Source: Epithemia pelagica
Taxonomy: Eukaryota > Bacillariophyta > Bacillariophyceae > Surirellales > Surirellaceae
Length of the DNA stretch: 64,000 bases
Assembly (NCBI GenBank): GCA_946965045.2
Contig: OX337240.1
Span: 1,612,001-1,676,000 of the forward strand
Direction: 5' to 3'
The position numbers and the translations under genes are program-made. Every line of letters begins with the position of its first letter. Position 1 is the first letter of the stretch. Below are positions 33,225-43,503 of this stretch, piece by piece. A model generated the notes under the pieces. The model was not told where the DNA came from. It did no database searches and saw only the letters and a program-made list of their open reading frames with translations.

Positions 33225-33785
33225 TTCCTCGTACGTCGCGTCAATGGATTTCCGTGGACGTGACGGATTGACGGTGGACGTTGACGCAGACGTTGAGAGA
33301 CGCTGAGAGACGTTGACAGCGGAGATGACTAGGATAGATACTTGCATTAATACACATCGTTGAAGCTATCCTTGTTACTGGTGCTAAAGACCCCTCCATC
33401 CTTCATTCTTATTGCCTCTTCCTTTGCCATACTATGCTTGATGACACCAAATAGGCGATAGGCAGAGGAATGTCTTCTAGTGTCACGTGTGTATGTTGTT
33501 GATTGGCTAGTGAGTCCCGTCCGGACGTTTCAGAGTTGTGTAAGAGATCACGGGCTGGGGGGACAAATGCATCTGCATGCTGGTTACCTTGTCTATGATG
33601 AATAATTTACATCAGGATTGCTAAAACGCACTTGAAATGAACGTAAGGAGTGGCATGGATGGTAGTATATTAAAGTTAGGTTTCTGTTCTTCAACGTCGC
33701 GTCTACGTCAATAGATTTTGGGAGACGTGACGAGCTGACCCTGGTCACGTCACGTCCAACGTCAAATACGTCACTTTACGTCGAC
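33225..33785 (+). repeat. two GACGT-rich imperfect direct repeats
   Basis: The stretches at about 33231-33310 and 33697-33785 share CGTCGCGTC, AATNGATTT and GACGTGACG in the same order and are dense in GACGT/ACGTC words. The left copy continues with a run of GACGTTGA-like units. The 390 bp between them carry no matching sequence that I can see. Confidence 0.5.
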
Positions 33786-34673
33786 CGAGGAACCTTGGTC
33801 CTTGGTCCTTGGAGCTAGAAGTGGGCATCAGACGGCGGTGAGTCGTGGGGTGCAATGGGGGACGTATGAACAAAAACGAATCCCTTGGGCGTTGGTATCT
33901 CGTGTATCTTGTGTCTTGGGGCTTGGGGTTCCTGTTCTTTTTTGCATTTGACTGGACATGTGCTCTCTGGGTCCCTGGGTTTGGCTTTTGCAACACTCCT
34001 CTCGGATCTCGGATCGGGTATGACCAAGTCTCAAATTTGTGTCCAAGATCCCTGCAAGTGAAAGACAGTTCCCGTAATCGGATGATCTGCGACTCCGCCT
34101 TCAGTTCTTGGTCTAGATCCCGCATACACTACAAAAGCTTGTATGGCGTTGGGCAGATGCCGCACTCATCCTCATGTTGATCGCAGGAGGATTAACACAC
34201 TCCAACATGCGTCTCAAGTCTTTGTCCAAGATCCACGAAAAAGAAAGTGCAACGGCAAATTACCAGAACCTTGTCCCATGATACGAGTTGCTTCTTGATC
34301 CGAAACGATCAATCGCAAGTCCAGTCCCAACATCCAAGCTGGAACACAACTCGGACTAGACGATAGAAAGCTGAATATCGAACCACCCCCATCAATGGAC
34401 CTGGTACTGGTCTTTTCGTATATCATTGAGTTGTGGGAATATTCGAGGGAGGTGTATGTTTGGATCCCTCTCTCATTCTTGTCGTGCAGTCCTCCTACTA
34501 GCTCTCTAGAGGGTAGGAATAACACAGGACGTACAGAGAGAGCGCCAGCTAAGGTTAGCTCTCTGACGGGACTTAAGCTAGCTGTGCTAGCTAGAGGAAG
34601 TAGGGATCGATAGCAAGAGATGCGTCATCCGAAGATTCGGCGGATGTAGAGATCGCAGTCTCGATTCTCGACA

Positions 34674-37268
34674 ATGAACCGCCAATCCTCCAACAACATC
34701 ACGTTCACTGGCGGTTCTAAAATCATGAATGCGTTTCGTACCCCCTCCATGTTTCAATCCCTGGTAGTAATTGCATCCGCAATCCTATTACTCTCATCGA
34801 ATCATGACGTTGCCCTGGGATTTTCCCTCTCTCCTCGTCCGACTAGTACTAGTAGACCACAAGCTCTTGGATCATACCGAACACGTTCGACCTTCTTGCT
34901 TTCGGCCATTGGATCCGCGCCCGCTTTTGATTCCTCGAATATGGACCATGAATCGTCCACGATTTCAACGGATGGTTCCCTCAACCAAGGCCCATTCGCA
35001 ACGGGTTCGTCCTTGAGTACTACGAGTTCACGGTTTGTCCAACATCGTGACATTGTGATTGTCGGTGGTGGATTGGCAGGCTTGTCCATTGCCTTGTACT
35101 TGACGCAACTGGACCCTTCGCGACATGTCACGGTGTTGGATCGACAAGCGCCACCTCCTGCGAATGGATCCCACGACGACGACGACGTATCGTCGTCGAC
35201 GACGGTGGCCAGTTGGGCCGCAGCGGGCATGTTGGCCCCTCATGCCGAACGATTGCCGCAAGGACCCTTGTTGCAATTGTGTGAAGAATCCAGAGACATG
35301 TACTCCGACTTTGTCAATCTCGTCGAGTCCTTGGCACAACAATCGGGAGAGGAAGGGGCCAAGTACTTAAAGGCCAATGTGGACCGAAACGGCCGATTGG
35401 AACCCTGGCATGTGGGGTATTTGGCCACGGGTGGCTTTCTTGCGCCAGCCTTTGCCGGTGACTCGGTGGCGACCTGGGCACCACCCGCCCGTTCCGATGG
35501 GAGTCCGTCGGGAGCCGTCTGGTTGGACGCCCATCAAGTCCGCGAAATGGAACCGGAATTGCATCCACAAGTAGTGGGTGGCTGGTGGTTTCCCAATGAC
35601 GCCAGTGTCGATGCACGACGCTTGACCCGTTGTTTGCAGGCTGCCTGCGTTGCTGCCGGTGTCCAGTTACTCCAAGGAAGTGAGGTGACTTCCGTAGATG
35701 TTCAGACTTCGGCTGTCCGGTTGAAAAGTGGAGCCACCATGGCGGCCCAATCGTTGGTCGTGGCCAATGGTGCATGGATGCAACAATTGTTACCCGTCCC
35801 GATGCAACCACACAAGGGACAATCACTGTCCTTGCGCATGCCCCAAACCAACAATGCTGATACACCACCCGCCTTGCGTCGCGTCTTGTTTGCTCAAGAT
35901 TGTTACATGGTACCCAAAGCCGATGGACGTCGCGTCATTGTCGGTGCCACGGTCGAAGCAGGAAGTTGGGACTCGAATGTCACACCGGCTGGGCTTATGC
36001 ACATTTTGTCCTATGCCATGCAACTCATTCCATCCTTGCAAGATTGGGCTGTGGAAGAAACGTGGGTGGGCTTACGGCCCACGACACCGGATAAATTGCC
36101 TCTTTTGGGCAAAACGCCCTGGTCCAATGTCTACTTGGCGGGTGGCTATTGGAGAAATGGTGTTCTCTTGGCACCCAAGACGGCACACTTGATGGCACAA
36201 TTGATTTTGGCCGAGAGTACTAGTATTCCCAACAGCAGTAGTCGATCGCTGTCGGCCCAAGACCACGAATACTTGGCCGCCTTTGCGTGGGATCGCTTCA
36301 CCAACCCGGAAACGAGTTTGACCGTGGCGGCCAATGCACGATACGCTGCGGCATTGCATCCCCTCCAACAACGATCCAGCAATGCGGCCGTCGCCACCGC
36401 GGTCGGAACCGAATTGGGTTCCTATTCCACCGCACGATCGGCCCAAGCCGAACGGTCGCAAGATCGAGACCAATTGTTTGGCTCCAATGACGATATCTTT
36501 GAACAGGCTGCCGCATTGGGAAAACAGGATGCCGACGCCTACTCCTCGTATTCTCCTCCTTCGAGGGTAAGCTCAGAGACGAACGCCCTCGCCACCGTAG
36601 AACAGCCACCGCAATCGCAGCAACCGCTCCTAGAACCTATTGCTCCAACTCAGTCCTTTGAAGGATCGGTCGATGCCTTGACAGTGGGTTCAGCCACCGA
36701 CGGAACCACCTTGGACAATCATGACGACGCCAATGACACGCAAGATTTAAGTGCAGTCTATGCCCAGATTCGGGCCAACAAGGCTGCGGCCGCCTTGTCG
36801 AATGAAGATGAGAATACAATGACACAAGGGGAGGAAGACGAACGACCTGATCCTGGATTTCGAATTTACCATGTCGACGAAGAAACGGGGGAGGAATGGG
36901 AGGTTCCACCCTACACAAAACCAGCCGATTTCTTTGAACAATTGCAACGCATGAAAAAGGAGCAACAATCATCAGACCCCTCTCCGGGAGATGATGATGT
37001 GGAGGAGACAATCGAACCGATTGCGAACAACTCTGTAGTCAATAGCAATGAGAAGGACAGCACCAAAGAAGAAAACAACGACGACCAGTACAGCGAAAGT
37101 ACCTTTGATGGATACACGGTAATTCAAAAGGCGAATTCTAGGGCATCCCGAGAAGAGGAATTAAAAGCCATGCGGGAGGCTCGTCGCCAAAACCGAGTGG
37201 AAGAAACTGATGTCAATCAAGTGGGGGTAATGGATATGGAAGACGAGACGGCCAAGCACGCGAAGTAA
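34674..37268 (+). CDS. thiO: ThiO-like glycine/D-amino-acid oxidase with long tail
   Basis: 864 aa. A signal peptide (hydrophobic core LVVIASAILLLSS) is followed by ALGFSLSP, compatible with diatom plastid import. The FAD-binding GGGLAGLSIALYL lies near 130. VASWAAAGMLAPHAE, GGWWFPNDASVDARRL, GATVEAGSWD and a C-terminal VGLRPTTPDKLPLLG with GGYWRNGVLLAP are hallmarks of ThiO glycine oxidases of the DAO family. ThiO makes the iminoglycine used for the thiazole part of thiamine in bacteria and some algae; plants use THI4 instead. The enzyme core ends near residue 525. About 340 further residues are Ser/Gln/Asp/Glu-rich, with one ordered-looking PGFRIYHVDEETGEEWE block. The tail's role is unknown. 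No intron is evident. Confidence 0.85.
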   Translation: MNRQSSNNITFTGGSKIMNAFRTPSMFQSLVVIASAILLLSSNHDVALGFSLSPRPTSTSRPQALGSYRTRSTFLLSAIGSAPAFDSSNMDHESSTISTDGSLNQGPFATGSSLSTTSSRFVQHRDIVIVGGGLAGLSIALYLTQLDPSRHVTVLDRQAPPPANGSHDDDDVSSSTTVASWAAAGMLAPHAERLPQGPLLQLCEESRDMYSDFVNLVESLAQQSGEEGAKYLKANVDRNGRLEPWHVGYLATGGFLAPAFAGDSVATWAPPARSDGSPSGAVWLDAHQVREMEPELHPQVVGGWWFPNDASVDARRLTRCLQAACVAAGVQLLQGSEVTSVDVQTSAVRLKSGATMAAQSLVVANGAWMQQLLPVPMQPHKGQSLSLRMPQTNNADTPPALRRVLFAQDCYMVPKADGRRVIVGATVEAGSWDSNVTPAGLMHILSYAMQLIPSLQDWAVEETWVGLRPTTPDKLPLLGKTPWSNVYLAGGYWRNGVLLAPKTAHLMAQLILAESTSIPNSSSRSLSAQDHEYLAAFAWDRFTNPETSLTVAANARYAAALHPLQQRSSNAAVATAVGTELGSYSTARSAQAERSQDRDQLFGSNDDIFEQAAALGKQDADAYSSYSPPSRVSSETNALATVEQPPQSQQPLLEPIAPTQSFEGSVDALTVGSATDGTTLDNHDDANDTQDLSAVYAQIRANKAAAALSNEDENTMTQGEEDERPDPGFRIYHVDEETGEEWEVPPYTKPADFFEQLQRMKKEQQSSDPSPGDDDVEETIEPIANNSVVNSNEKDSTKEENNDDQYSESTFDGYTVIQKANSRASREEELKAMREARRQNRVEETDVNQVGVMDMEDETAKHAK

Positions 37269-38136
37269 TGAGAACGTGACCCCACCAAGCAGTGTTTGGA
37301 TTCCTCAAGTAGCAGTTTTCAGCCAACAAGGCTCTTAAAGATGGCCATCACATCGGTCTGCTACCTCTAGGTGTCTACGATCGACGTCATGAGTGACCAG
37401 TGAGCGGGGCAACAGCGCTTTGGAAGGACTGGGAAAACAATCCCTTTGGATGTTTCCCTGTCACCGCTACACCTACATGAGTTTGTCATATCCTCACTAG
37501 ATTGGGAGTTGATGTTCTGAAACTAGTTACTCGTAGAATGATCCACCTAGAGTAAAAGCTCCTCCTTTCCTCTTGACGTACGGGGATCTAGAATGCTCAT
37601 AGGCAGTTGTTCTCGGGCTAAATACGAGTAAGGCTTGTATTTGCCAGCTAGATAGTCGTTGTTGACTTTGACGCCGTGGTTGATTCTGGTAGGGAGGTTT
37701 TGGGGAAGGTGATGATGAGATGATGATAGGAGTAGGAGTTAGGAGTAGATGATGAATGATGACGGATATCGGTTCTCGGTAGGTAGATTCTCTCGTGTTC
37801 GACTTCGAATGGTCCAGCACAGGGGTGGTAAGAATACCTATCGTGAAATCAATTTTTCAGGTTGAATATGTCTTGAATAATGACTCAATGACTCGCGCTC
37901 GGAATTGAAAACCTGGCGTTGTTCGCCTTTGACCATACAGGGGAGGACGCTGTCGGGGTTCTTTATTTCGGTCACATTTCTCAGCACCGAACTCGAGAAT
38001 GCAACTTTGTCGCCCATGTGCAGGATTCGTCAACCAACAAGATGACGAGCACGTACTTCGCCTTTTCCATCACAGGGTCCAAAACAAGAAGCCTCCTCTA
38101 ATTGGCAACAAACGCACATTCTACTCATAAAGGATC
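37269..38136. other. intergenic with simple repeats
   Basis: 868 bp between two plus-strand genes. A GATGAT/GGAGTA simple-sequence stretch lies at about 37,700-37,765. No gene seen. Confidence 0.45.
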
Positions 38137-41100
38137 ATGCACTCCCATTCAACGTCAGGTATATCATGGAACAGCCGAATAGTGGAGTTGATAAACAACA
38201 GCCAAACAATGAGACCAACAAGAGACAACTTGACGTTGACGACCATATCATCGTCATATTCCTCTTCCAGCCAACCGCATGAGCGAGATGAAAACAGACA
38301 CGAAGCATGGGTCAAATCATGTGTACCAGCCATTTTCTCTTCTCTGCCGCTCTTAATGTGCAGAATCACATCCGGATTGTGCAAGTTGTTCGGGACACAA
38401 TGGTCCAGTTACATTTTGAAAGAGCGACAAAATGGAATCAACATGAACATGGGCATGTGTATCCAAGATACGGATCAAGCTGACATAATGAATCGGTTTG
38501 ATCCCAGTCAAGATGAAAGTTCTGCATCCCTCTTTCACGTGGGTTTGTCATCAAATCCTGAAGACATGGGTAGGGATTTCGAAAAATCGACGTGGCTAGG
38601 CTCGGTGTGGTCTCTTTTTGTTCAAGTATTCGTCCACGAATGGCCGCTCTTGGATTGGAAACTCGGTATCTTTTTGTGGCGTAATGGGGGCTTCATTCTT
38701 CTTGCGATTGCCCTCGTCTCCATTGTCCCAGGATCCTTACATGCGTGGTCCGGACGGGTATTGAAATGGCCTGTCTTGTGGCTGACTGGTCTCCTGATTT
38801 CGGTAGAATTAGTCGTGTACGTGGTTATTCGCCTTTTCATCCGATTGGCCGAATATGCTGTGGCAACACCCAAACATCACAGATTGCGACGAAACATGGC
38901 CCAGGCACAGTCGTACGGGGAATGGTACAAGTATGCGTCTCAATTGAACAGGTCCCAAAAGCGAGACAAGTGGTTGCAAAATCACGACCATGAGTCGTCA
39001 ACGCATTACAATTGGGCATTGATTGTTCAACTCATCAAGGACATGCAATCCCCTCGGTCACAAGGCGATTCTGTTTTGGCCTTGGCCGTCATTCAACAAT
39101 GTACGCGCCTGAACGTAGGCGGGATAATGAATATTGATTTGTTCTCCTATTCCAATACCGGAGAACCCAAACAAATTGTCAAGGATTTCATTGAAGAAGT
39201 GATCTCCACCCTTTACTGGATTACGGAACAAGCTGATAGCACCCCCGGCACCGTAACCGAACATTCCATGGCGAATCCCCAACAGAGTGAAAGTAGTAAA
39301 CAAAACAAGGAAGAATTTTGTCAAAGAATTAAAGCCGAGTTCCTCAAGGAAAAAGAAAAGCTATGGCACGCCTTGGTTAGACCCACTGGCTCTTCCGGTG
39401 AAATTCCATCCAACAACGAGAACAGCAACCACGAGACGACTAATCACAGGATACCAGACCATCCCAGAATTACTGGTGCGACATCACAACCAATACAAAT
39501 GCCTTCTGCCCACCGCGATCAAGTTTTAAAATTGTTGAAACGTGCTCGTGCGGCCTATGGAAGGACGGCATTATGTTTGAGTGGTGGTGGCATGTTGGGA
39601 TTGTACCATTTAGGTGTCTTGCGGGCCATGGTACGGGGTGGAACTTTGCCCCAAATTATCTCTGGAGCGAGCGCAGGAAGTGTGGTAGGAGCTGTTGTGT
39701 GTACCCGCACCGACCAAGAGTTGGAAGGAGCCCTCCAACCCGAAGTGATTGGTCAATACAAGACATGCTTTGATCGACCATGGAAAGACCAACTTGTCTC
39801 GGTGTGGAAAACAGGAAACCGGTTTGAATTGAAGACGTGGATGAAAAAATAAAATGGTACGATACCGAGAGCGAGGGATCTGTTGTACCCGAATGTACAT
39901 TTCCCTGCAGCTTGGACCCTGGATGGAATGAGTATTTGCGGTTCAGCCATGACAATATCTTACAGTTGCGCTTCTTTTCGTCTGATTATGAATTCTTCCT
40001 GGATTCCTTCCACTTGAATGTTGCTTCTTGTTTTCCAGGTTCACCAACGGAGATACAACGTTCGAAGAAGCCTTTCATCGCACTGGTCGCATCTTTTGTA
40101 TCACAGTGTCGTCCACGTCGAAAAAGGCACCACCCATTCTTCCAAATTACCTCTCGGCACCCAATGTAACCATCGCCAGCGCGGTCTTGGCAAGTGCCGC
40201 TGTTCCTGGATTCATTGCACCCGTCCGCTTGCAATACAAAGATGCCAATGGTGTGATTCGGGGATATGGAGATCATGATCAAACCTACTATGACGGTACG
40301 AGAAAAGTACAATCGGAATGTCTTGTGTGTCAAAGAACGCAATTCTCATCAGTCCCATTTCTCGAACCTTGATTCTCCGAAAATAGGATCGATTCGGTCC
40401 GATATTCCCATTAGTGGTTTGGCGGAAATGCTCAACTGTCAATTCTTTATTGTCTCCCAGTGTAATCCACACATTGTCCCCTTCTTTTTCAATCCAAAAG
40501 GAGGTGTGGGTCGACCAAGCCGTTGGTCGAGTGGGGAACAGGAGCACTCATGGCGTGGAGGCTTCCTCTTGGCAGCTTTAGAAATGTACTTGAAGGTATG
40601 TGCCAAGGTCAGTCTCTTGCTGACTGACTGATAAATCAAACCATCATGTCTCACCACCACCATGTTTGCTGTATTCAGAACGACATGAAGGCAAAGTGTG
40701 TCTTTTTGAAAGATATAGAAGCAGGAGCTGGGTTTACGTCAACACTAATGACGCAAGATTTTGCTGGGTCCACAACGATTGTTCCGCAAGTACGCTTTGG
40801 AGATTATTTCAAGGTACGTCCAGAGAACAAACAATCTGTACAATACGACCGATAGACATGTCCTGAACCTTTTCTGTATCATACGCTTGTGACCGGTTGG
40901 TTGTAGCTGTTTTCGGATCCATCTGTTGCGTCATTGGAGCGATATTTTCAAGCTGGAGCCGTTGCAGCCTATGAGCACACGGCATATATCAAACTCCAGT
41001 TGAGTATTGCCGATGCTTTGGACGCTTGCATTTCAAGATTAGAGGGTCCGCGTGTAGACAAGCCTGTATCGTCGTTGGGTCACTCGTTTGATGATCCTTC

Positions 41101-41155
41101 TTCCCTTCAATCCTCTCGAAGAGTTTCTTCACCAACACCCATGAAACAAGTCTAA
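38137..41155 (+). CDS. SDP1: SDP1/TGL-type patatin triacylglycerol lipase (5 exons, frame break)
   Basis: Exons: 38137-39856, 40039-40295, 40387-40595, 40679-40813, 40907-41155; all introns are GT-AG (182, 91, 83, 93 bp). About 856 residues in total. Membrane-like segments near 180-245 precede a DUF3336-like block (SYGEWYKYASQLNRSQKRDKW). The patatin core has oxyanion GGGMLGLYHLGV, nucleophile GASAGS (GxSxG) and catalytic Asp-Gly across intron 2. FIVSQCNPHIVPFF and AALEMYLK follow as in SDP1. The family releases fatty acids from triacylglycerol at lipid droplets. Oddity: with the only good donor at 39857, exon 1 ends one base short of the phase needed by exon 2, and TAA appears at 39850-39852 right after a run of six A. 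One extra A would restore the frame, so this is a base-call error or a recent mutation. Confidence 0.85.
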
Positions 41156-41587
41156 GGGATCTTTCTTGCCGTGCCTTTGCGTTCATCCAGGTGTTACGAT
41201 GAGAACTTGTTTAATAACCTTCGTAGAGTTAATCCTTAATCCATGTTCATTGCGATTCTTCACGCTAGCGTAAGCTTGTACAATCAATGTCTTTGCACCA
41301 ATTCCCATGCTAAGTATTGATACTCTGCAAGGTTTTCTTCATGTTCTTCTTCTCGCACTTTCTCACTACGTTGTCTCGCAAGTCATCCGGCAACGGCCCT
41401 ACATGATACAGCGCATAGCGCATTCAAAGCAACATCGTCATTTGCCTTGATTGTTCAGCTTGAGACGGGCACGGTCCGCAGTCTGCCAATGTAGTTTAGC
41501 AGTTGTATCACCTCTCATGCCTTTCCAAATTCATTTTGATATTTGCCGTGTTCTTATTTGACGTCGATCAAAGACAACAACACGGTA
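41156..41587. other. intergenic between lipase and DNA transposon
   Basis: 432 bp holding the 3'UTR of the lipase up to the TA that borders the transposon. No gene seen. Confidence 0.4.
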
Positions 41588-41640
41588 CAAGCTGGTTTCA
41601 CGAGGGACCTGCCTAGTCTATTACAGTACAAATACTGTAC
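41588..41640 (+). repeat. left terminal inverted repeat
   Basis: Starts CAAGCTGGTTTCACGAGG, with CCTAGTCTATTA at 41612-41623. A small palindrome, CAGTAC/GTACTG, follows just inside. It pairs with 50532-50584 and lies next to TA at 41586-41587. Confidence 0.8.
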
Positions 41641-41800
41641 TGACAATTTTGTACATAAAACCATCATAGTAATCATTTATGCCCCGCTGCTTCTCGACCA
41701 TGAGGACGGCAAATTTGGATGCTCATAGGAAAACGATGCCGTTCATGGCTGTGAACGTAAGAGCTAATGTTACTAATCGTTCTAATAGGTCTTATGTGAA

Positions 41801-42301
41801 CTACATTGCAAAGAAGAGATCTTGATTTGCGAATTTGGCCGTCATGGAGCCAAGTGTAGCATTGAGGTCATTCATGTCCTCAAGTTGCATGTAGACCGTC
41901 AGCACCATTGGGTCCATGCAGACCTGCGTATCAATGCTGCACCGCGTATAGAACCGAATGCGACCCTTGACTTTCTTCTCATGCGTAGGTGACGCCACTG
42001 CTTGCATCTCAGACTTCATGATGAAGCCAATCGGAAGCACAAGCAGCGGGTCAACATGCTCCGAATGGGCTTCTCGTTTGAAAAAGGCAAGCCGGAGATA
42101 ATCTGTCTCTACTTCACGCTGTAAGAGGATGTGTCCTCGATCCACAACATTCCGTCCGTGACGTCCAAGGTTGTCGGTCATCGGGGCCATGAGCACGTTG
42201 ACGTTCTTGGCGTAGAAACTCGTCCGAAATTTGACGCCAGCACCCCCACCATCAACAATGCCTTCTCTCTCCGCGTTGAAATAAAAGTCTAATCCATCCA
42301 T
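41801..42301 (-). CDS. transposon-borne 166-aa protein, unknown
   Basis: 166 aa from the ATG at 42301. It has an even, globular-looking composition with no low complexity: blocks such as MDGLDFYFNAEREGIVDGG, KNVNVLMAPMTDNLGR and VKGRIRFYTRCSIDTQVC. I do not recognise a family and see no metal-binding or catalytic signature. It lies just inside the left terminal repeat and is divergent from the basic-protein gene (282 bp between starts), so both may share a promoter. Its coherent composition, unlike shadow frames, argues that it is a real gene of the element. Confidence 0.55.
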   Translation of the reverse strand: MDGLDFYFNAEREGIVDGGGAGVKFRTSFYAKNVNVLMAPMTDNLGRHGRNVVDRGHILLQREVETDYLRLAFFKREAHSEHVDPLLVLPIGFIMKSEMQAVASPTHEKKVKGRIRFYTRCSIDTQVCMDPMVLTVYMQLEDMNDLNATLGSMTAKFANQDLFFAM

Positions 42302-42609
42302 TGTTAGCCGTGGTTGCTGCTTCCTTATTCCTTAGGCGTCGTTTATTATGAAAGCGACGTTGGATTGTTGCGTGTTGAATTCGAATCGTTGGTTTTGTGT
42401 TTCGTTTGCGGATGGCTCCGAAATGTGGCGGCCCCCCGGGTTGGTCGGAGCACTTGCGCGCACCTCCACCATGGTGATCTAAGTAGATTGCAGGATTTTG
42501 GTCCTTATTCCGAGCATGCACACACTTTTGCTATTGTGGGCTTGCGTGTATTCTGCTTGTGGGACTCGGCTCAGGATGGTGCATGGTGCCCACGCTCACA
42601 AAATCAGAG

Positions 42610-43469
42610 ATGAGCACCAACACCAACACCAAGCTCCGTCGTTCAAATCGGCTTGCCTCCTCAGAGGGCGGCATTGTCTCGGCCATGGCGAGTACCCCGC
42701 CGACGAGGAACAATAAGACTCCCAGCAAGAAACCCAGTGCCAAACGCAACAAGAAGAGCCAGGACGGCTCGCCCGGATCTGTGGTCGGCAAACGCAAGGA
42801 GAAGCTTGTCGTGCTTGCTCCAGTTAAGGGAGCCGACAAGCAGGAGCGCTACAAGGCTGCCCTGCAAGGAGCCACGCAGTGGCAGCTCACCCTTGCTGAC
42901 GGCAATGGAGCGACAACGCTCACAATCTGCCGCACAAAAGGTGAAGGTGAAATCACCTTTGGTGGTATAATTGAAACGTTGCAGAAGATTGGCACTGATG
43001 ACGAACTAGAAGATTCAGATGTCAAGAAGAACAGTTTTGGTAAGTGGACACTGCAGCCGATTGTTGCCCTACAATATAAATTGACAACTAACTACGCTCC
43101 TATTTTCAAGTTCCGAAGACTCCTTCGAAGGTGCAGTTCGTCGGGGTGATGGAAAAGGAGGAACAAGAAGAAGTGATGGCTGAACCGGTCGTGTCCTCAA
43201 TGACACCAGGTCAGCAGTATGCGGCGAATCGCGTCATGTCCGAACACCAGGTTAGGTTTCACACAGGCGGAACGCCATTCAAGGCGACGAAGAACCGTCC
43301 TGCCGAGAACCAGCTGTCGACACCCGAGCTTTTGTTCCGCCACCGCCAGAAGCTCTTCTGCGACCAAGCTACGGTGGATCCCCTCTCTGCGCAACAAGAC
43401 TCTCAAGTGGACGACGGGTTTGAAGATACCCAGGATTGTCCGTTCTCTGAGGATTACTACAATTACTAG
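42610..43469 (+). CDS. transposon-borne basic protein, two exons
   Basis: Exons 42610-43039 and 43111-43469 with a 71-bp GT-AG intron (phase 1). Splicing joins a Phe-Val-Pro-Lys-Thr-Pro-Ser stretch and yields 262 aa. An ATG at 42583 in the same frame is an alternative start. The N-terminal 70 residues are very basic: KLRRSNRLASSEGG, then TPPTRNNKTPSKKPSAKRNKK, typical of nuclear or DNA-binding tails. A compact middle follows (QWQLTLADGNGATTLTIC, ITFGGIIETLQKIG). The C-terminal part is acidic and includes AANRVMSEHQVRFH. No known family recognised. A chromatin or transposition accessory role is speculative, suggested by the basic tail and the neighbouring SET gene. Confidence 0.6.
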
Positions 43470-43503
43470 ATAGTCAACTAAGAATCTTTATCTACGTAGA
43501 AAG

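Larger units (their letters stand above)
31924..34673. other. 2.75-kb intergenic region with repeats
   Basis: No convincing gene. It contains a 61-bp-spaced pair of 23-bp repeats at 33096-33118 and 33157-33179 and two GACGT-rich stretches at about 33225-33310 and 33697-33785. It also has a small CTTGGTC tandem near 33793-33812 and AGCTAGC-rich palindromic sequence near 34550-34600. Composition varies sharply along it, suggesting old repeat insertions. Confidence 0.5.

Noticed and set aside
35314-35868. 184-aa antisense frame in the ThiO-like gene
   Set aside because: Shadow of a well-supported enzyme on the other strand.
39837-40039. Alternative donor GTGGAT to restore the lipase frame
   Set aside because: It does restore frame but is a weak donor; GTACGA at 39857 fits better. 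Kept as a test under findings, not as the main model.
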